Shown here: in pieces, positions 30,482 through 42,142 of the stretch | How positions within the stretch are numbered: the first letter of the stretch is position 1 | Layout: every line of letters starts with the position of its first letter | Assembly (NCBI GenBank): GCA_027575765.1 | Contig: JANBPT010000070.1 | Span: 1-64,000 of the forward strand | Length of the DNA stretch: 64,000 nucleotides | Reading direction: 5' to 3' | DNA from: Tieghemiomyces parasiticus | Lineage: Eukaryota > Kickxellomycota > Dimargaritomycetes > Dimargaritales > Dimargaritaceae | Program-made: the position numbers and the translations under genes | The notes under the pieces: generated by a model | What the model saw: only the letters and a program-made list of their open reading frames with translations | Database searches by the model: none | What the model was told of the DNA's origin: nothing

Positions 30482-33400
30482 GACGGGGGGAGGTGATGGG
30501 GTATGAGCGAGCTGAGTGGAATCCCAACGATTCTAGAGGCAATACAGCGCGATTCAGGTAAGAGCGAGCCGAGGGTGATGAGGAGGGACGGGAGGTTGCC
30601 TTGGGTCTGAAGGATAGGGCTCTACGCGGGTTAGATGAGTGCTGTTAGGGTGGAGCAAGTTGGCTGCTACCAGATGAGGAGAATAGGTCCAATCCCACCA
30701 CCAGGAGACTGGCACATTTGGGACCGTCTAGATTGGTGGGGTGTGGGGCGTGTGAATGGCGGGGGTGGAGAGTGAGCACCCGACTCGTTCTTAGGGGTAC
30801 CGTGACGCCCCCCACCTGGGACACTTAGGCCCTCAGAAGGCTGCCCGGTCGAACGGACGACTTCAAACGACAGAGCCTGGCGGGGGGGGGCAGCGTTGAC
30901 TACAGCCGCGGCTTCTCCAGAAGCACACACCGAGAACCAGGTAAGTCCTATGAGACTACACTTTGTCGTGATTTTGACGCAGTAAGTCCATATTGAGCTG
31001 TCGGGTGCTTGCCAAAGTGCCGCCAATAATAGTCCCTCTGGTGCAGTCGAGGGGCCCGCGTCGGGTGGCCCGGGGCAGTACTTTCCGCCTTTACATTGTG
31101 CTAATTGGAACGACCCCCCCCCACCACCACACCACAGACGGTCTATTCTAAAACTTATCCCCTCACCCTTCTCGTTACGCTTAACCAGACTAGCTGATCT
31201 GGCCTGTTAGCTGCTATATCTTGACCGCGTTGGAATAGTTGGATAGGAGAGGCTAGGCATGTCAGTCGCTACTGTCTCCCATACAGCGGTTCTACCCATC
31301 CGAGTCTGTTCAACTAGATGACTGTGATGTGCCAAACTACTGTATTTTGCAGAGGTGTTTGCATAGCAGCAGATATATTCTTGCGCCTGCTGAGATTATA
31401 ATTGTGCGCTACTCACTGGCCAACTGTCCATCTTGGGTGACACGTTGTTTGCACGGGCTGTGGCCAGCCAGTATGTGTCGTCGCATTTTGAGCCAGAACG
31501 AGTGGATCCTGCACTGCGCCTGTTGCTGTTGACGTCACTAAGTCCTCGAGCTGCACTGACAGTGCCAGGTAGACGCTACTTGCCATACCAGCTTAGGTCA
31601 ATGCCATTAATAGCTGGGTTGAAAACTAATCGGGGATATTATTCACCACCATTGCTGATTATTGTGGTCGGAATAATCGCCAACTTCTGATCGCAGCCTT
31701 AACAGCGACCTCTCACCTGGATTCGGAACGATTACGATAAGCCGAGTCCATCGAAGTCGCCTGCGCCCTTTTATGCATTATCCTACGATGAGTCGTTCTT
31801 AGGATAGCATGCTTCAGCGTCCTCTCATCTCCTTCATGCTGTGTTTTTCCCTGCTGCTTTTCCTATAATGTATTCATCACTGCTGCCACTTCGCATCAAC
31901 AGTTGGAAGTCAAGGCCGATATGGATACATAGTATCTGTCCACCGGCCGCTTCAATAAACGAGAGACTGCCATATAACTCTTAACTTTTATATCGTATTC
32001 CCAACCCCCGTGTATTTACTACACCACAATCCTCTTGAGCCTCCAGGCCAATGGTAAGATTCCGGAGTGGTTCCAGTGTGCAAAGTCCCAGGATGATGAT
32101 GGTGGTGGTGGTCTGGCACCTGCCAAGGCTGTAAAGTAGAAGACCACTACTACTGCTGACCAGAAGCCACGGGTGAAGTGCCAGCACAAAGACTGTCCCC
32201 CACCAGGTCCATAAAGAACATTTCGGCTCTGTTACTGCAGGGCTAAGATGCGACAAAAGAAAGCTACTCGGACCACTCTCCATTCAAGGTTATGGAGGGG
32301 AGGCACCCTAGAGGTGAGTTGGCTGGGCAGAGAAGCCTCATCTAAGAAATGGATGGAATAACTGCAGCCTGCTGTGAGCCAACGTACTAATAGGCCTGAC
32401 CTTTTGTCATTCTGCTAACATTCTCACTTTGCTGTATGCTCATTGACGCAATTGCACTTGCAAACGGCTTGGCTCATTAAACGCACAATATGCCTCCATA
32501 GAAATACAAATACACGGGACACGTGCCGCAAATACTACACACTGGTGGCATGATATCCATCATCGCATGCCGCAAACTCGTCTGCAAATAATGATAGTTT
32601 GATACCCGGTTATCTATCAGATCCAAAAGAAGTTTATGTCATTTAGATGACCGACCAGGCCGCCGCCCACCTGCCGCAGTACATGGACCAGCGCCTAAAG
32701 CATATAGATGATCCGAGTCGGCACCCATGTAGAAAAAAATTAATCCTGCAACCGAAGGCCTACTGCATCACAGGCTGAGGCTGGGTATCCAATACTTTTC
32801 TGCGGAGCCCGCGAATCGTAATCTGGAGCAATAAATTTAAAACCAGGGTCGAGATAGCCGGCCGGCAAACTCGCTGCCACCGCACAGGACAAGGTGGATG
32901 GGGAGGGACAAGCAAGCCAAGGTTGAGTACCCGTCCCCCTAATAGATGTCAAGCTTTAATTGAGTGGGCTCGATGTTGGGGGGGAGGTGTCCCCTGTAGC
33001 CCGGAACGATCCACTTGAGGACGTTTGGATGATTGGGTTTATCGATTGGGGTTACTGGTACGACGTTTCGGTAAGATATTGATACTGCGCAGGGGCGACC
33101 ACCACGCTGCCCACCGCCTCCTGCCTCTTGATTGGTATATACCAACCTCAATGAACATCACGCGCGACTCGGTAACTTGACCCCTGAATTGATATCCATA
33201 AGATAGAACCCAATAGCTCGACTCACCCTCTCTTAGTATCCAGGGGGGACTCGCTCGCCCGTCTCCGGCGGTTACTTATTGAAAGCGAAGCGCGAATCAT
33301 TTAGCCCGGAGTGCTACTTGATCCTAACCAAATACCACCCACCCTCTACTTTATTATACCGCCATCCTAGGTTGGCGCAGCTGATTTTGAGTCTCCTCCG

Positions 33401-36400
33401 AATAAGATTCGGCGACCGGTCACCGGCCTGTACCTGTCATAGGGCATAGGGGTATAATTTCCTGCCGTACGCAATTGCCCGAGCCCAGTAACAGGATACG
33501 TGTCAGCCATGCGGGTTTCACAGGCCGGCGGAAGGGCCGTATGGATTGTTGGACACGTCAAACGCCCACTCGGAGACGTCGTAGGCTGGTGTGCAACCGG
33601 CACTCGTGGCCACAATTCGACACTTGATCGGCCAATGAGTATCCGACCAGGATTACTGATTGATAGGCTCTCAATAAAAAAAATTAAACCGGGGAGGGAG
33701 GGGGGTCATTACTTTTCCTTACTCATTCTGCACTTGGACTTGCCCCCTTCCCATTTACCTATCCTTTCGGCACCCCATAATCAAGTGATTGGATAACTAT
33801 GAGTGGCTCGGAAGAAAAGAAACCTCTTCAAGAATGGCGAGTTGTGGGGAAGGCCATGCCAATACACGTTCCGGATCCTTGAAGCCGAGAAAAGGCCTGA
33901 GTGAGCCGATTGGTTACCGTCGCGATGAATAGGGGAGAGTAGGGGAGGAGGGCTGCGGCTATAAGTGGATATAAAATATTGAATAGTCTACTCACAACCA
34001 TACCCATGAGAAAAGTGAGACTCTCCCGAACTTTCCTCGCCAACCGTACGGATCCAGTCATGTACATCCATCTTCACCACATTTCCATTCTTAGAGGAGG
34101 TTTCCCGCGCCATCGGGTGCGTACGAAGGCCAGTTAAAATAAATCCACCCTTCCTATCTCCCCGAAAACGCGGGAAGGGGGAATGGGGGACAAGTGGATT
34201 CAGTGGCCTGTAAAGACGTTTCAATTAGTAGGATATAGAATGAGGCGGGCGTCTTCTGATATGTCCAGGAAAAGACCGGACCGAGATGGAGGGAAGCATC
34301 GCTATCCACTCAGAATGAATGGAAAGAGAAGGGTGCACTGTCTATCGGCTCACGGTGACCCATTGGCATCCACTTGAAGGCCAACTTCATGGGCCACTCG
34401 CTAGGCTCAAAATGCTCGGAATGTCGGATATAGTTTTTAATAAGCCCCTTGATGATTAGCCCGGATCTTTTATACGGGAGGGGGGGTGTTCCGTTTGGCG
34501 GAAGCAGTGGTATACCGGGCTAGACAGGTGCTTGATGTGCGGAGGGGGCAGGGAAGAGGCTCGGTTCAGCTAGGGATATTGTGGGTTCCAATACAATTAG
34601 CCCCTCGCCGAATTGGTGGTTGTGACTTAATGCCCAAGCTGTAGGCTCGTATTTTAGATACCCACCCACCTTATTTCACAGTTCCTAAACAATACGAAAG
34701 GAGAGGTGGCTACTATAGTTTGACAAGTCCTCCCTCATGGCATTTACACACAAAACCCCAATCTCCCATTCCCAGGCTGGAAAATACTTTTGCCGTCGAC
34801 TATCCATGCACCGGCCAGAATCAAGTCAACGAAACTGACTACACTACAAGTGATACCCCGTTAGGTCATCGTCACCAGTTACGGAATCCGTTCCCGTAAA
34901 AAGATAAAAAGACCGTGAATCGGTGTCGGTTACTGAACATTGGCCACTGTCGCTGTTTAGCACACCCAAAGTAAGCATCTTCTGGACGCAAGGGGCCAAG
35001 AGCCACCCTAAGGCAACAGGGTCGTAGAGCAACCTCGATTAAGGCATGATGTTCTGCAAGCTATCGTGTCCGGTCGATAAGCTGAGGTAGATCACTCGGA
35101 CGTTATTTCGGATAATTTAGAGATGGGGGTGGGTTGGAAGCAAAGGTTACCTCTCATAGTTAGCTGCCCCGGCTTGTGTGTGGAGGAAGGGGCGCTGATG
35201 TGTGTATCTGTGCGGAGGACATTAGCCCACGGTGAAGGTGATCCCACTCCAACGCGACGATCCTTACCGACTGGTACACTGAGATTGTCTCCCACTTGGC
35301 GAGTCATGGGGACCGAGGTGAGAGGGAGAATGAAGGGGTAGTGGTGGTATTAATGAGGCCCCCTCCTTTCAAGAACCATTCATGGTGGACGAGGCGGGAG
35401 AAGGTATGATGCAGGCCGTTCGAGTGAGTGAGGCTGCAAGTAAGAAGCCCCCAGCTGGCAGCCGCGTTTCACACATGGATTGTCGACTTCAACCTGAAGA
35501 CTCACGTCACCGCCACAGTGACTCGGTACTAACAAAGGCGAGGGGATGGTGGACAGGCGTCGAACTGGCACTATCCACCTCCGTTCGGTTGCCCGGCAAC
35601 TGTGCTTATTATCAACCCCGGGGTAAAAATGTCCACCACCTGCCAGTTGGTCAATACGACGCTAGAGTAGATTAGCGTTGAGTTGAACATAAAGGCTGGT
35701 CGCCCCTTCCCCGCGCCAATAACTGCATTAGATATGCCCTTTCGATCAGTTCCCCGATAATCGTCGCTCGACATTTATGGCAAATGGGCCTTAACGCGTG
35801 AAATGTCTTGACAGCCAGCTCGTCGTTGGCTAGAAACTTTAGATTTGCGTTTCGGCATCCGTTTGGTTTGAAAGGAGAGGGAGGGAGAAGCACTCCCGAG
35901 GAGCGGCCATTGAGATCGACATGGATATAGCGCCGGCCCGAGAGGGGGAGCTATACGAATGAATGGCGGGTCCATTTGGCAATCCCTAGGTTTGGGTTGC
36001 AGGTTAGGTGGGCTAGGGTACGGTGTGATGCAGGCTTAAATGAAGGGAGACGCAGCCGTGAATGATAGAAGGGGCAGGGGAGTGGATTGGAAGCAGCGGG
36101 GCCAGGCGGTCGCCGCTTGAATGTAAACGAACCGATATCGAAGTGGCGATGCTGCACGATGTGACAGCCAGACGGGGAAAGTGGAGAGGGGATGCTGATG
36201 GAGCGCACCCGTTCGGCCGTGGATCGAGAACCTACTATTCTCGTCGCCGGCCCGCTCCCGTGTCGTCGACCGGTCAGCCGACCTCCCCCCCCGGTACTCA
36301 GTAGTATAGCTGGCTCGTGGATCCGAAAAATAAATAAATGAAGTCAAGGGGAAGGCGACGGCCTCAGCTGCCACCTAGGCGATACCATTGTCGGCTCATT

Positions 36401-36577
36401 ATACGGGAGCCCGCCTCCAGAGGGAAGGTGGGGGGGTGCGGGGAAAGCCGACTGGGCGTATCTCCTCTATCACCTGCCGTCTTACCGTCATGTGGACGCG
36501 AGCGCTTGATAGTCTTAGGGGAGTGGATTAATAAACAACGAAGAGAATGGACAGTCCATGAATGTTCGATGAGGCGC
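30482..36577. other. Gene-poor region of about 6 kb
   Basis: No complete gene could be supported. GC is nearer 50% and open frames are short. Coding-like scraps include: a plus-strand segment ending in ACCGAGAACCAG before GTAAGT at 30941; a plus-strand segment at 31399-31569; a short tail LEVKADMDT ending at 31940 followed by AATAAA; two stop-broken pieces around 32047-32300 with GGT/GAT repeats; and a GC-biased 43-codon frame at 32647-32778. They are described under findings. Confidence 0.45.
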
Positions 36578-36965
36578 CTAGAATGATGGCAGTCCAAGGA
36601 CGCCCTGGGTGATGGCGGTGGGACTGACAATGAAAGCAGCGAGCTTGGTATCGTCTACCTCACCTTCAGCCACCGTTGGCTTGGTTCTGGATTAAAAGGG
36701 AGGCGTGTCTTGCCCTTTGCTCCTTTTGTCTAGCCCGTTTTAGGCGAAAGGAACGGCTCCTCGATTCGATGTGCCGTAATGCGGATCGTCCAGGGTGGGA
36801 AACGCCGCAACTGTGGGGGGTGGAAGGCGGGGGAGGAGATGACTTGGGGTGGCCCTACCTTCACTGAAGAGGGATGCCTTGGCGATATTTGCTGATGTGT
36901 TGGCTGCAATGGCGGTTGCGAAGCGTACGTGGCGGGCGAGACCTTGGGGTGGACCAAGTGCGACC
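36578..36965 (-). CDS. Candidate last two exons of an unidentified gene
   Basis: Two coding-like exons, 36965-36859 and 36663-36578. The first is preceded by a TTTCAG acceptor and ends GAAG before GTAGGG. The second follows GCTGAAG and ends with TAG. They join in phase 1 to a 63-residue C-terminal piece containing ARHVRFATAIAANTSANIAK and, after the join, EVDDTKLAAFIVSPTAITQG. The composition is soluble and helical. The upstream exons, needing a phase-2 donor, were not found, and the acceptor of the last exon lacks a good pyrimidine tract. The family is not recognised; it could be a remnant. Confidence 0.35.
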
Positions 36966-38040
36966 CTGAAATGGGGGGAGGGTGATGTGCACGGGCTCCA
37001 CTTGGCGTCTACGTCGACTAGACTCTCCTCCTGTTGCCTCACTTAAAGTCTTATGGTATAGACGAGCCATCGCCATCCACGTGATTTGGCAGCGGTGCCC
37101 ATTCATGAGCAAACAGACACACGGACCAAGGCCGAGCCGAGCGTTGCCACGGCTTAGCCGCCTATCCTCCGGAACGCCTTGACCAATCCGGGGTGTGTTC
37201 CTTGGCGGCTTGACCGCTGCTGTTGGAATGCAGGTTCAGAGGAGTCTCGCCAAGCCTGGCTTGGTAGTCGCACTGCGTTATACCCTGGCGGATCCAAGCC
37301 GCCGACGTAATGTGGCAGGAGGAGGAGGACGGGTTTGTTTAATGTGCCTTGTGTATTGTGGCAGGAGGGGCAGCCACCGTGCTGGACAATGAGATGGGCC
37401 GCGGCCGCGCTTTCCAGCCCACACCCTCCATATCCCCTGAGCGGTCCGACTCTGGCTGATGTTTTCCATTCTAAAGCGCCAGCAGCCTCCCATTTGGCAC
37501 AGCCTTCCCCCCTCGCTTCGCTGGCCCCTTCACTACGGCTAGGGCCTTCGACAACTGGTTTACAGTCGCGGCCGTATAGCCGCCCCCTATACAATCGGCC
37601 ACCAATAGGCCCCTCCAGGCACGGGGAGGGCCAGCGATAGGGTGAAGCAAAGGAGCTGGAGCAAAAGGGGGTGTGGATGATGGGCAGGACCGGCAGCCCG
37701 CGACTGTTGAGTCGGCTGGGTGATCTGTCGTTCTGCACAGTCGTTCCAGCTTCCAGCTACCACGGGAGGGAGGACCAGGGCCGACGGGGATTGGAGCGGT
37801 AGGGGCAGGCGGCCGCATGGGGCATTAGGGAACGGGATCCCCCAATTGGGCGGGGAGGGAAGCGTCGCGCGTGCCGGCGACGAACGGGAACGGAGGAGGG
37901 GGCCGTGATAAAAAAGAGGGTCCCCTCCCCTCTACTGCAGAGTGCACAGTGGACCGGAAGAAAACGGGGAGGTGAAGCGTGTATGCACAGAGAGCGAGCG
38001 CATGGTGGAACTAGGGGGGCACTTCGTGGTTCTTCCCCAA
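36966..38040. other. GC-rich spacer, no confident gene
   Basis: Several overlapping open frames on both strands (for example 37154-37738 minus) reflect high GC. None has motifs or splice-consistent partners. It may contain upstream exons of the 36578-36965 candidate. Confidence 0.4.
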
Positions 38041-38041
38041 G

Positions 38042-38049
38042 TATATAAG
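38042..38049 (+). promoter_or_regulatory. TATA-like box upstream of the LPMO-like gene
   Basis: TATATAAG about 490 bp before the ATG at 38539, followed by a pyrimidine-rich stretch typical of a fungal leader. If used, the leader is long (about 450 nt) or spliced. Confidence 0.35.
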
Positions 38050-38538
38050 GACGACGGCCCCCCGCGTCCCCATCCCTGCCTAGGTTAACCATTTCCTGCA
38101 ACTCGCGCAGATTAGCTGCTACCACCTCCATCTCCCTCGTTTCTCCACGGAGCCCCTTGTGCCTTCCACCTCTCGTTCTGTGCCTGTGTCTGCCTCACAC
38201 TCCTGCAGTCCCATCCATTCAGCTTTTCCTCAGTTACCTCCTTTATTTTTTATTAACGGCGAAGGCTGTCCTCTTCTAGGCTTCTCCTTGTCTACGACCT
38301 ACCGATTGTCTACCTGTTCACCAGCTAGTCTGTTGTCCTGCGTAGCTACCAACTTTAACGACCGCGTGTGACTTTCCCTTTAGCTTGGTAAAACCCCTAC
38401 CCTTTTGTGCGATAACCAAGCCTCACGCTCCTTTCTCTTCCCCCTCCCATACGGCCTTCGTTTGACACCAAGGTTGTTGTTTTTACCGATTGGCCCTTTT
38501 GTACCTTCGCCCTCAACCACCCCCAATATCCACCCACC

Positions 38539-39378
38539 ATGCGTAGCTTCCTTCTTACCGCGGCGGCTCTCGCCACCCTTGCTCTCCCCCAGCTGGCCTC
38601 CGCCCACACCTGGGCCGACTGCATCGACTGGGACCCCGTCAAGCGCCAGTGCAACGGCTACCCGCGCGGCTACCCCGGCCGTGAGGACGTGAACATTAAC
38701 ACCGACTACACTTACCTGTTCTCGGGTACCCCGTCCTCCCAGCCCATGTGCCGGCCTGGCCGCCAGGACACCGCCAACTACAGTGCCAAGTACCCCCAGG
38801 GCGTGGCTCAGGCCGGCAAGACCTACAACGTCCGCTACGAAATCAACGGCCACCAGGCCTACGCCACCTCCAAGGTCAAGGTCCTCTACTTCCCAGACGA
38901 GAACATTGACACCCTGGACTACAACAAGCGCAGCTCAGCCAAGGTCGTGGGCGAGTGGAACTTTATCACTGACGGCCAGTGCGACCTTCCACTCACCAAC
39001 AACACCAGCTGCTACGGTAGCTACACCCTGCCCGACGACCTCCCCAGCGGCGACATCCAGCTCGTGTACTTCTGGGAGTTTAACGCCAACCCGGCCGGTC
39101 AGCAGTACTCCACCTGCTTTGACCTCAAGAACGGCGGTGCCATGGAACGGCCCTCGGCCAGTGCCACGGTTTCCCCCGTCACCAGCGGCGTCGCCGCCCC
39201 TGTTGCCACCGGCACTTCCACTGACGTGACTCCCTCTGCCAATGTGCCCACCGCTACTGGCAATGCCTCGGAGGTTGTCGGCACCACGACACCCCGCAAG
39301 TGCCGGCGTAAGTGCCGTGGCCAGTGCTCGGGCTCCTCTTCGCCTCTGGCTGCCGCTCCCACCTCCCCAGTCATGTAA
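38539..39378 (+). CDS. LPMO-like secreted copper-oxygenase candidate
   Basis: Single exon, 279 residues. Signal peptide 1-22 (MRSFLLTAAALATLALPQLA, then SA) leaves His23 as the first residue of the mature protein (HTWADCIDW). A free N-terminal His is the defining copper ligand of lytic polysaccharide monooxygenases, which cut crystalline polysaccharides such as chitin or cellulose. A second His (His105, in YEINGHQ) sits where the other histidine-brace ligand is expected, and VYFWEF (176-181) could supply the axial aromatic residue. Cysteines (29, 38, 71, 148, 158, 193) suggest disulfides. From about residue 205 the protein is Ser/Thr/Pro-rich, probably O-glycosylated, with a basic Cys cluster (RKCRRKCRGQC) near the end; there is no hydrophobic GPI signal. 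I cannot place it in a CAZy AA family from memory; a non-catalytic copper-binding relative is the main alternative. Codon use is extremely biased to C at third positions, which suggests high expression. Confidence 0.8.
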   Translation: MRSFLLTAAALATLALPQLASAHTWADCIDWDPVKRQCNGYPRGYPGREDVNINTDYTYLFSGTPSSQPMCRPGRQDTANYSAKYPQGVAQAGKTYNVRYEINGHQAYATSKVKVLYFPDENIDTLDYNKRSSAKVVGEWNFITDGQCDLPLTNNTSCYGSYTLPDDLPSGDIQLVYFWEFNANPAGQQYSTCFDLKNGGAMERPSASATVSPVTSGVAAPVATGTSTDVTPSANVPTATGNASEVVGTTTPRKCRRKCRGQCSGSSSPLAAAPTSPVM

Positions 39379-42142
39379 GCGTCCGCCCGTACCACCCCCG
39401 TCAACACCTCCGTTTTCCATTTACCCGTCCTCCCCTAATTTGACCCTCCGGCAGGGCGAACCGATTTCTCCGGGACGACCATAATTCGTTATCTTCCTGG
39501 CATCCTTCTGTTTTTGCATCATTTTATTGTTTTACGTCAGGCCTTCGGTGTGTGGTCCCTGCTGCAGGCTTGTCTTCTCCAAGTCACTGTGTGAGTCCTT
39601 TGCTGTAGACAAACTTCCACGACTACAACTACTATTACCTGCTTTCATTCAATAATAACCCCCGGATCGCACCTCACCGTGCGGGCGGGTTGCTAATCGT
39701 ATTCAACTTGGAGCGGTCGATAATGGCTGGTCGGTGGGGTGCGGTATTGGATGGTTGTGGGGCGGCATTGAGCCCTCATCTCTCCTCCCCCCAGTACTAT
39801 ACCCGTTCCATCGGCTGCTGCACACCCCGGGCCGACACCGGCCTGATTTCACACCCATCTCGCCGCAAACGTCCGTCATGGCGGTCGATGGCTTTATCCA
39901 CTCGCTTAGTTTTAATTGCTTTCTAACCCCCATGTACTCCACCTCTTATTAAAAGATCCTCCCCCTAGTTCCTCATCTATATACAAATTCTTCCGGCAAT
40001 GATTGCGATCGGCACCAATCACCCCTGGGCCTCAGTCGCTCACTCCTAAGTGTACTCGTGTGTTTTGGTCTACTAGCCCTGCCTGGCACACCTAACCAAC
40101 GCGGACGCGCGCCCCTCGTTGATGTTGAGAGGGGTCTGAAGGTCGCGCCCCTGAATAGGATCACTGGCCATGTTACATCACACCGACTGCAACTCGTCCC
40201 ACTCCTCAGCGTATTAACACCCTCCCCCTTTCCCCCCCTCTCTACCTTTGCCGCTACCCCTGTTAACTGACCCGAGTTGGGCTATTGTTCTCGCGGACCT
40301 GCTGTCACAATGGATACACACCCCAGATCGCGCGAGAAAATAAAAACTCTCCGAAGCAGCTTCAGGGACTAACCTCCGCCACGACGCCGAACGGGCGGGT
40401 CACAGCAGGCGCGTCGGACTAGTGCAGCACACATTCCAGTGTTTAATCGTCGGTGCAGAGACCAGGCTGTGCATGGTGGGAGGGAGGAGGGGGTGTTTGT
40501 GTCCCTGGCGATTGGTGCCCTTCTCCACTCGTAAACATGTTTGGCCCGGAGCTTCCCAAACCACCACCACCTAGCGCCAAGTCGTCGTACCAATGGGTAG
40601 TAGAATGTAATATATCTTTCTCTCTCTCTCGCTCTCTGCTTGCCAATCCTTCCTTCCTGCCTCTGCGGGGATTGCCCTTAGACCACACATCCTGGGACCG
40701 GCATCGACCTTTTTTAAATTTTCTGTTCGGTGGCCTTGCAATTCACTTGGACTACGCGCCCGGCATTAGCCCCCCCCTACCTTTCGACCCGCTGGCCCTG
40801 GTCTTGTCCCACCAGGTCCCTTTCCCTCCTCTTTCCCCTTCGCTTACGGGTTTTTTGGTGGCGCCTCTTTTACCCCATATTGGAAAGGCAAGGGCCGCGG
40901 TTATCAGTGGTGTGGAGGTACCGTTGACGTCTCACTTGCATTCAATGGCCCGCTCGAGTGTGTGCACTTGTGCTGTGCCTCCATCCCCTCCTCTTCCGTG
41001 CCTTGCATTCCGTTGCTCGTGTGGCAATGTGACAGGCCGCCAGGTGGTACGTTAGCATTCCCTCCCACCGTCATCCGGCTATCTAGCAACGCCAACCTTA
41101 CCTATACCTGGTGAGAAAAGGGGGGAGGGGGGGAAACAGAGACGAGCTAGTAATAACTAAACACCTAGTCGCCATCACCACCCCTCCCCGTTATGGTATT
41201 GTAGGGAGCGACTCGATCATCTCCCAACGGTTGGTGTTCCCGATCTTCCGATATAGGACACGGTGCTTGCCTTTTTGGGCGGTACGGCAGCGTAGATTTC
41301 CCGAAGGACCGAGAGTGAGAGGCGAGGTCGGGGCGGTCAAGGCGAAGAGAGAAGGGAAAGGAGGGTAAGTCCGAATTCTAATCCCTGTGGCCCGGGTCCC
41401 CGGCAGCGGGCGGGAGGCAAGCAAACCAGCACCACTAGTCCCTCTCTCCATTTGCTACCGGGGAGGGAGGGGGAGGAAGAAGATGGAGGCTGGAAGCCAA
41501 ACGACGACGGAACGGCGAACGAGGCGAAGGGAGTCTTGCCGCTTGGTTACATATCCCCCCCTCCCTCCCTCCCCAGTGCAACAGCCGCCAGCCTCATGGC
41601 CCTTTCCCTCTTTGGTACCGGCTCCCAGACCAACCTAGGTTCACTATGCGTCCTCCCCTCCACCACGTCGAGGTTCCGTGGTGTACGAGTCATTCTGTAC
41701 AAGTAATAAAATAAATGAAGGAAGCACTCTCTCCTTCCTAAAGGGAAGGGAGGGGGGTGCTTGCCGTCACCTAGCTTCCATGCTCGGTAGGATAATAGCT
41801 AATGAAACCACGCCTTACAAAAAATGGTATACTAACCAATGTTGTTGGTATTTAATGGGATGTGATGGACGGAGGCCGGAGCTTCTCGATGCTAATGTGT
41901 TGTAATACGGAGGAGAGTGGAGGGAAAGTAAGATAACAAGGTCATTGAACATGTAGAGGTTGAGCAATGCGGGATTTGTGCGTGCATTATTCGGGGTGCG
42001 ACAAAGTGTATAACCTCCCCCCCATCCTCGTGAAGATATATATATATGTATATAACCCGCCGAGGGTATATAAAGGAAGGTACAAGTAGTAAAGTTGTTC
42101 TTCTCCCCGTCCCCCCTCCCCGCCCAGTTCCGCCTCCTTCTA
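39379..42142. other. Convergent spacer, no confident gene
   Basis: Holds a CT microsatellite (40616-40636), several polypyrimidine stretches and an AT-rich patch (42036-42054). A plus-strand ATG frame at 40537 starting MFGPELPKPPPPSAK was considered and not accepted. Confidence 0.4.

Noticed and set aside
37154..37738. 194-codon minus-strand frame
   Set aside because: All three frames are long here because of high GC; none shows domain or codon signals.
40537..41055. Possible small gene starting MFGPELPKPPPPSAK
   Set aside because: The start looks attractive (mitochondrial outer-membrane-like), but the frame becomes low-complexity and no good introns or family match were found.
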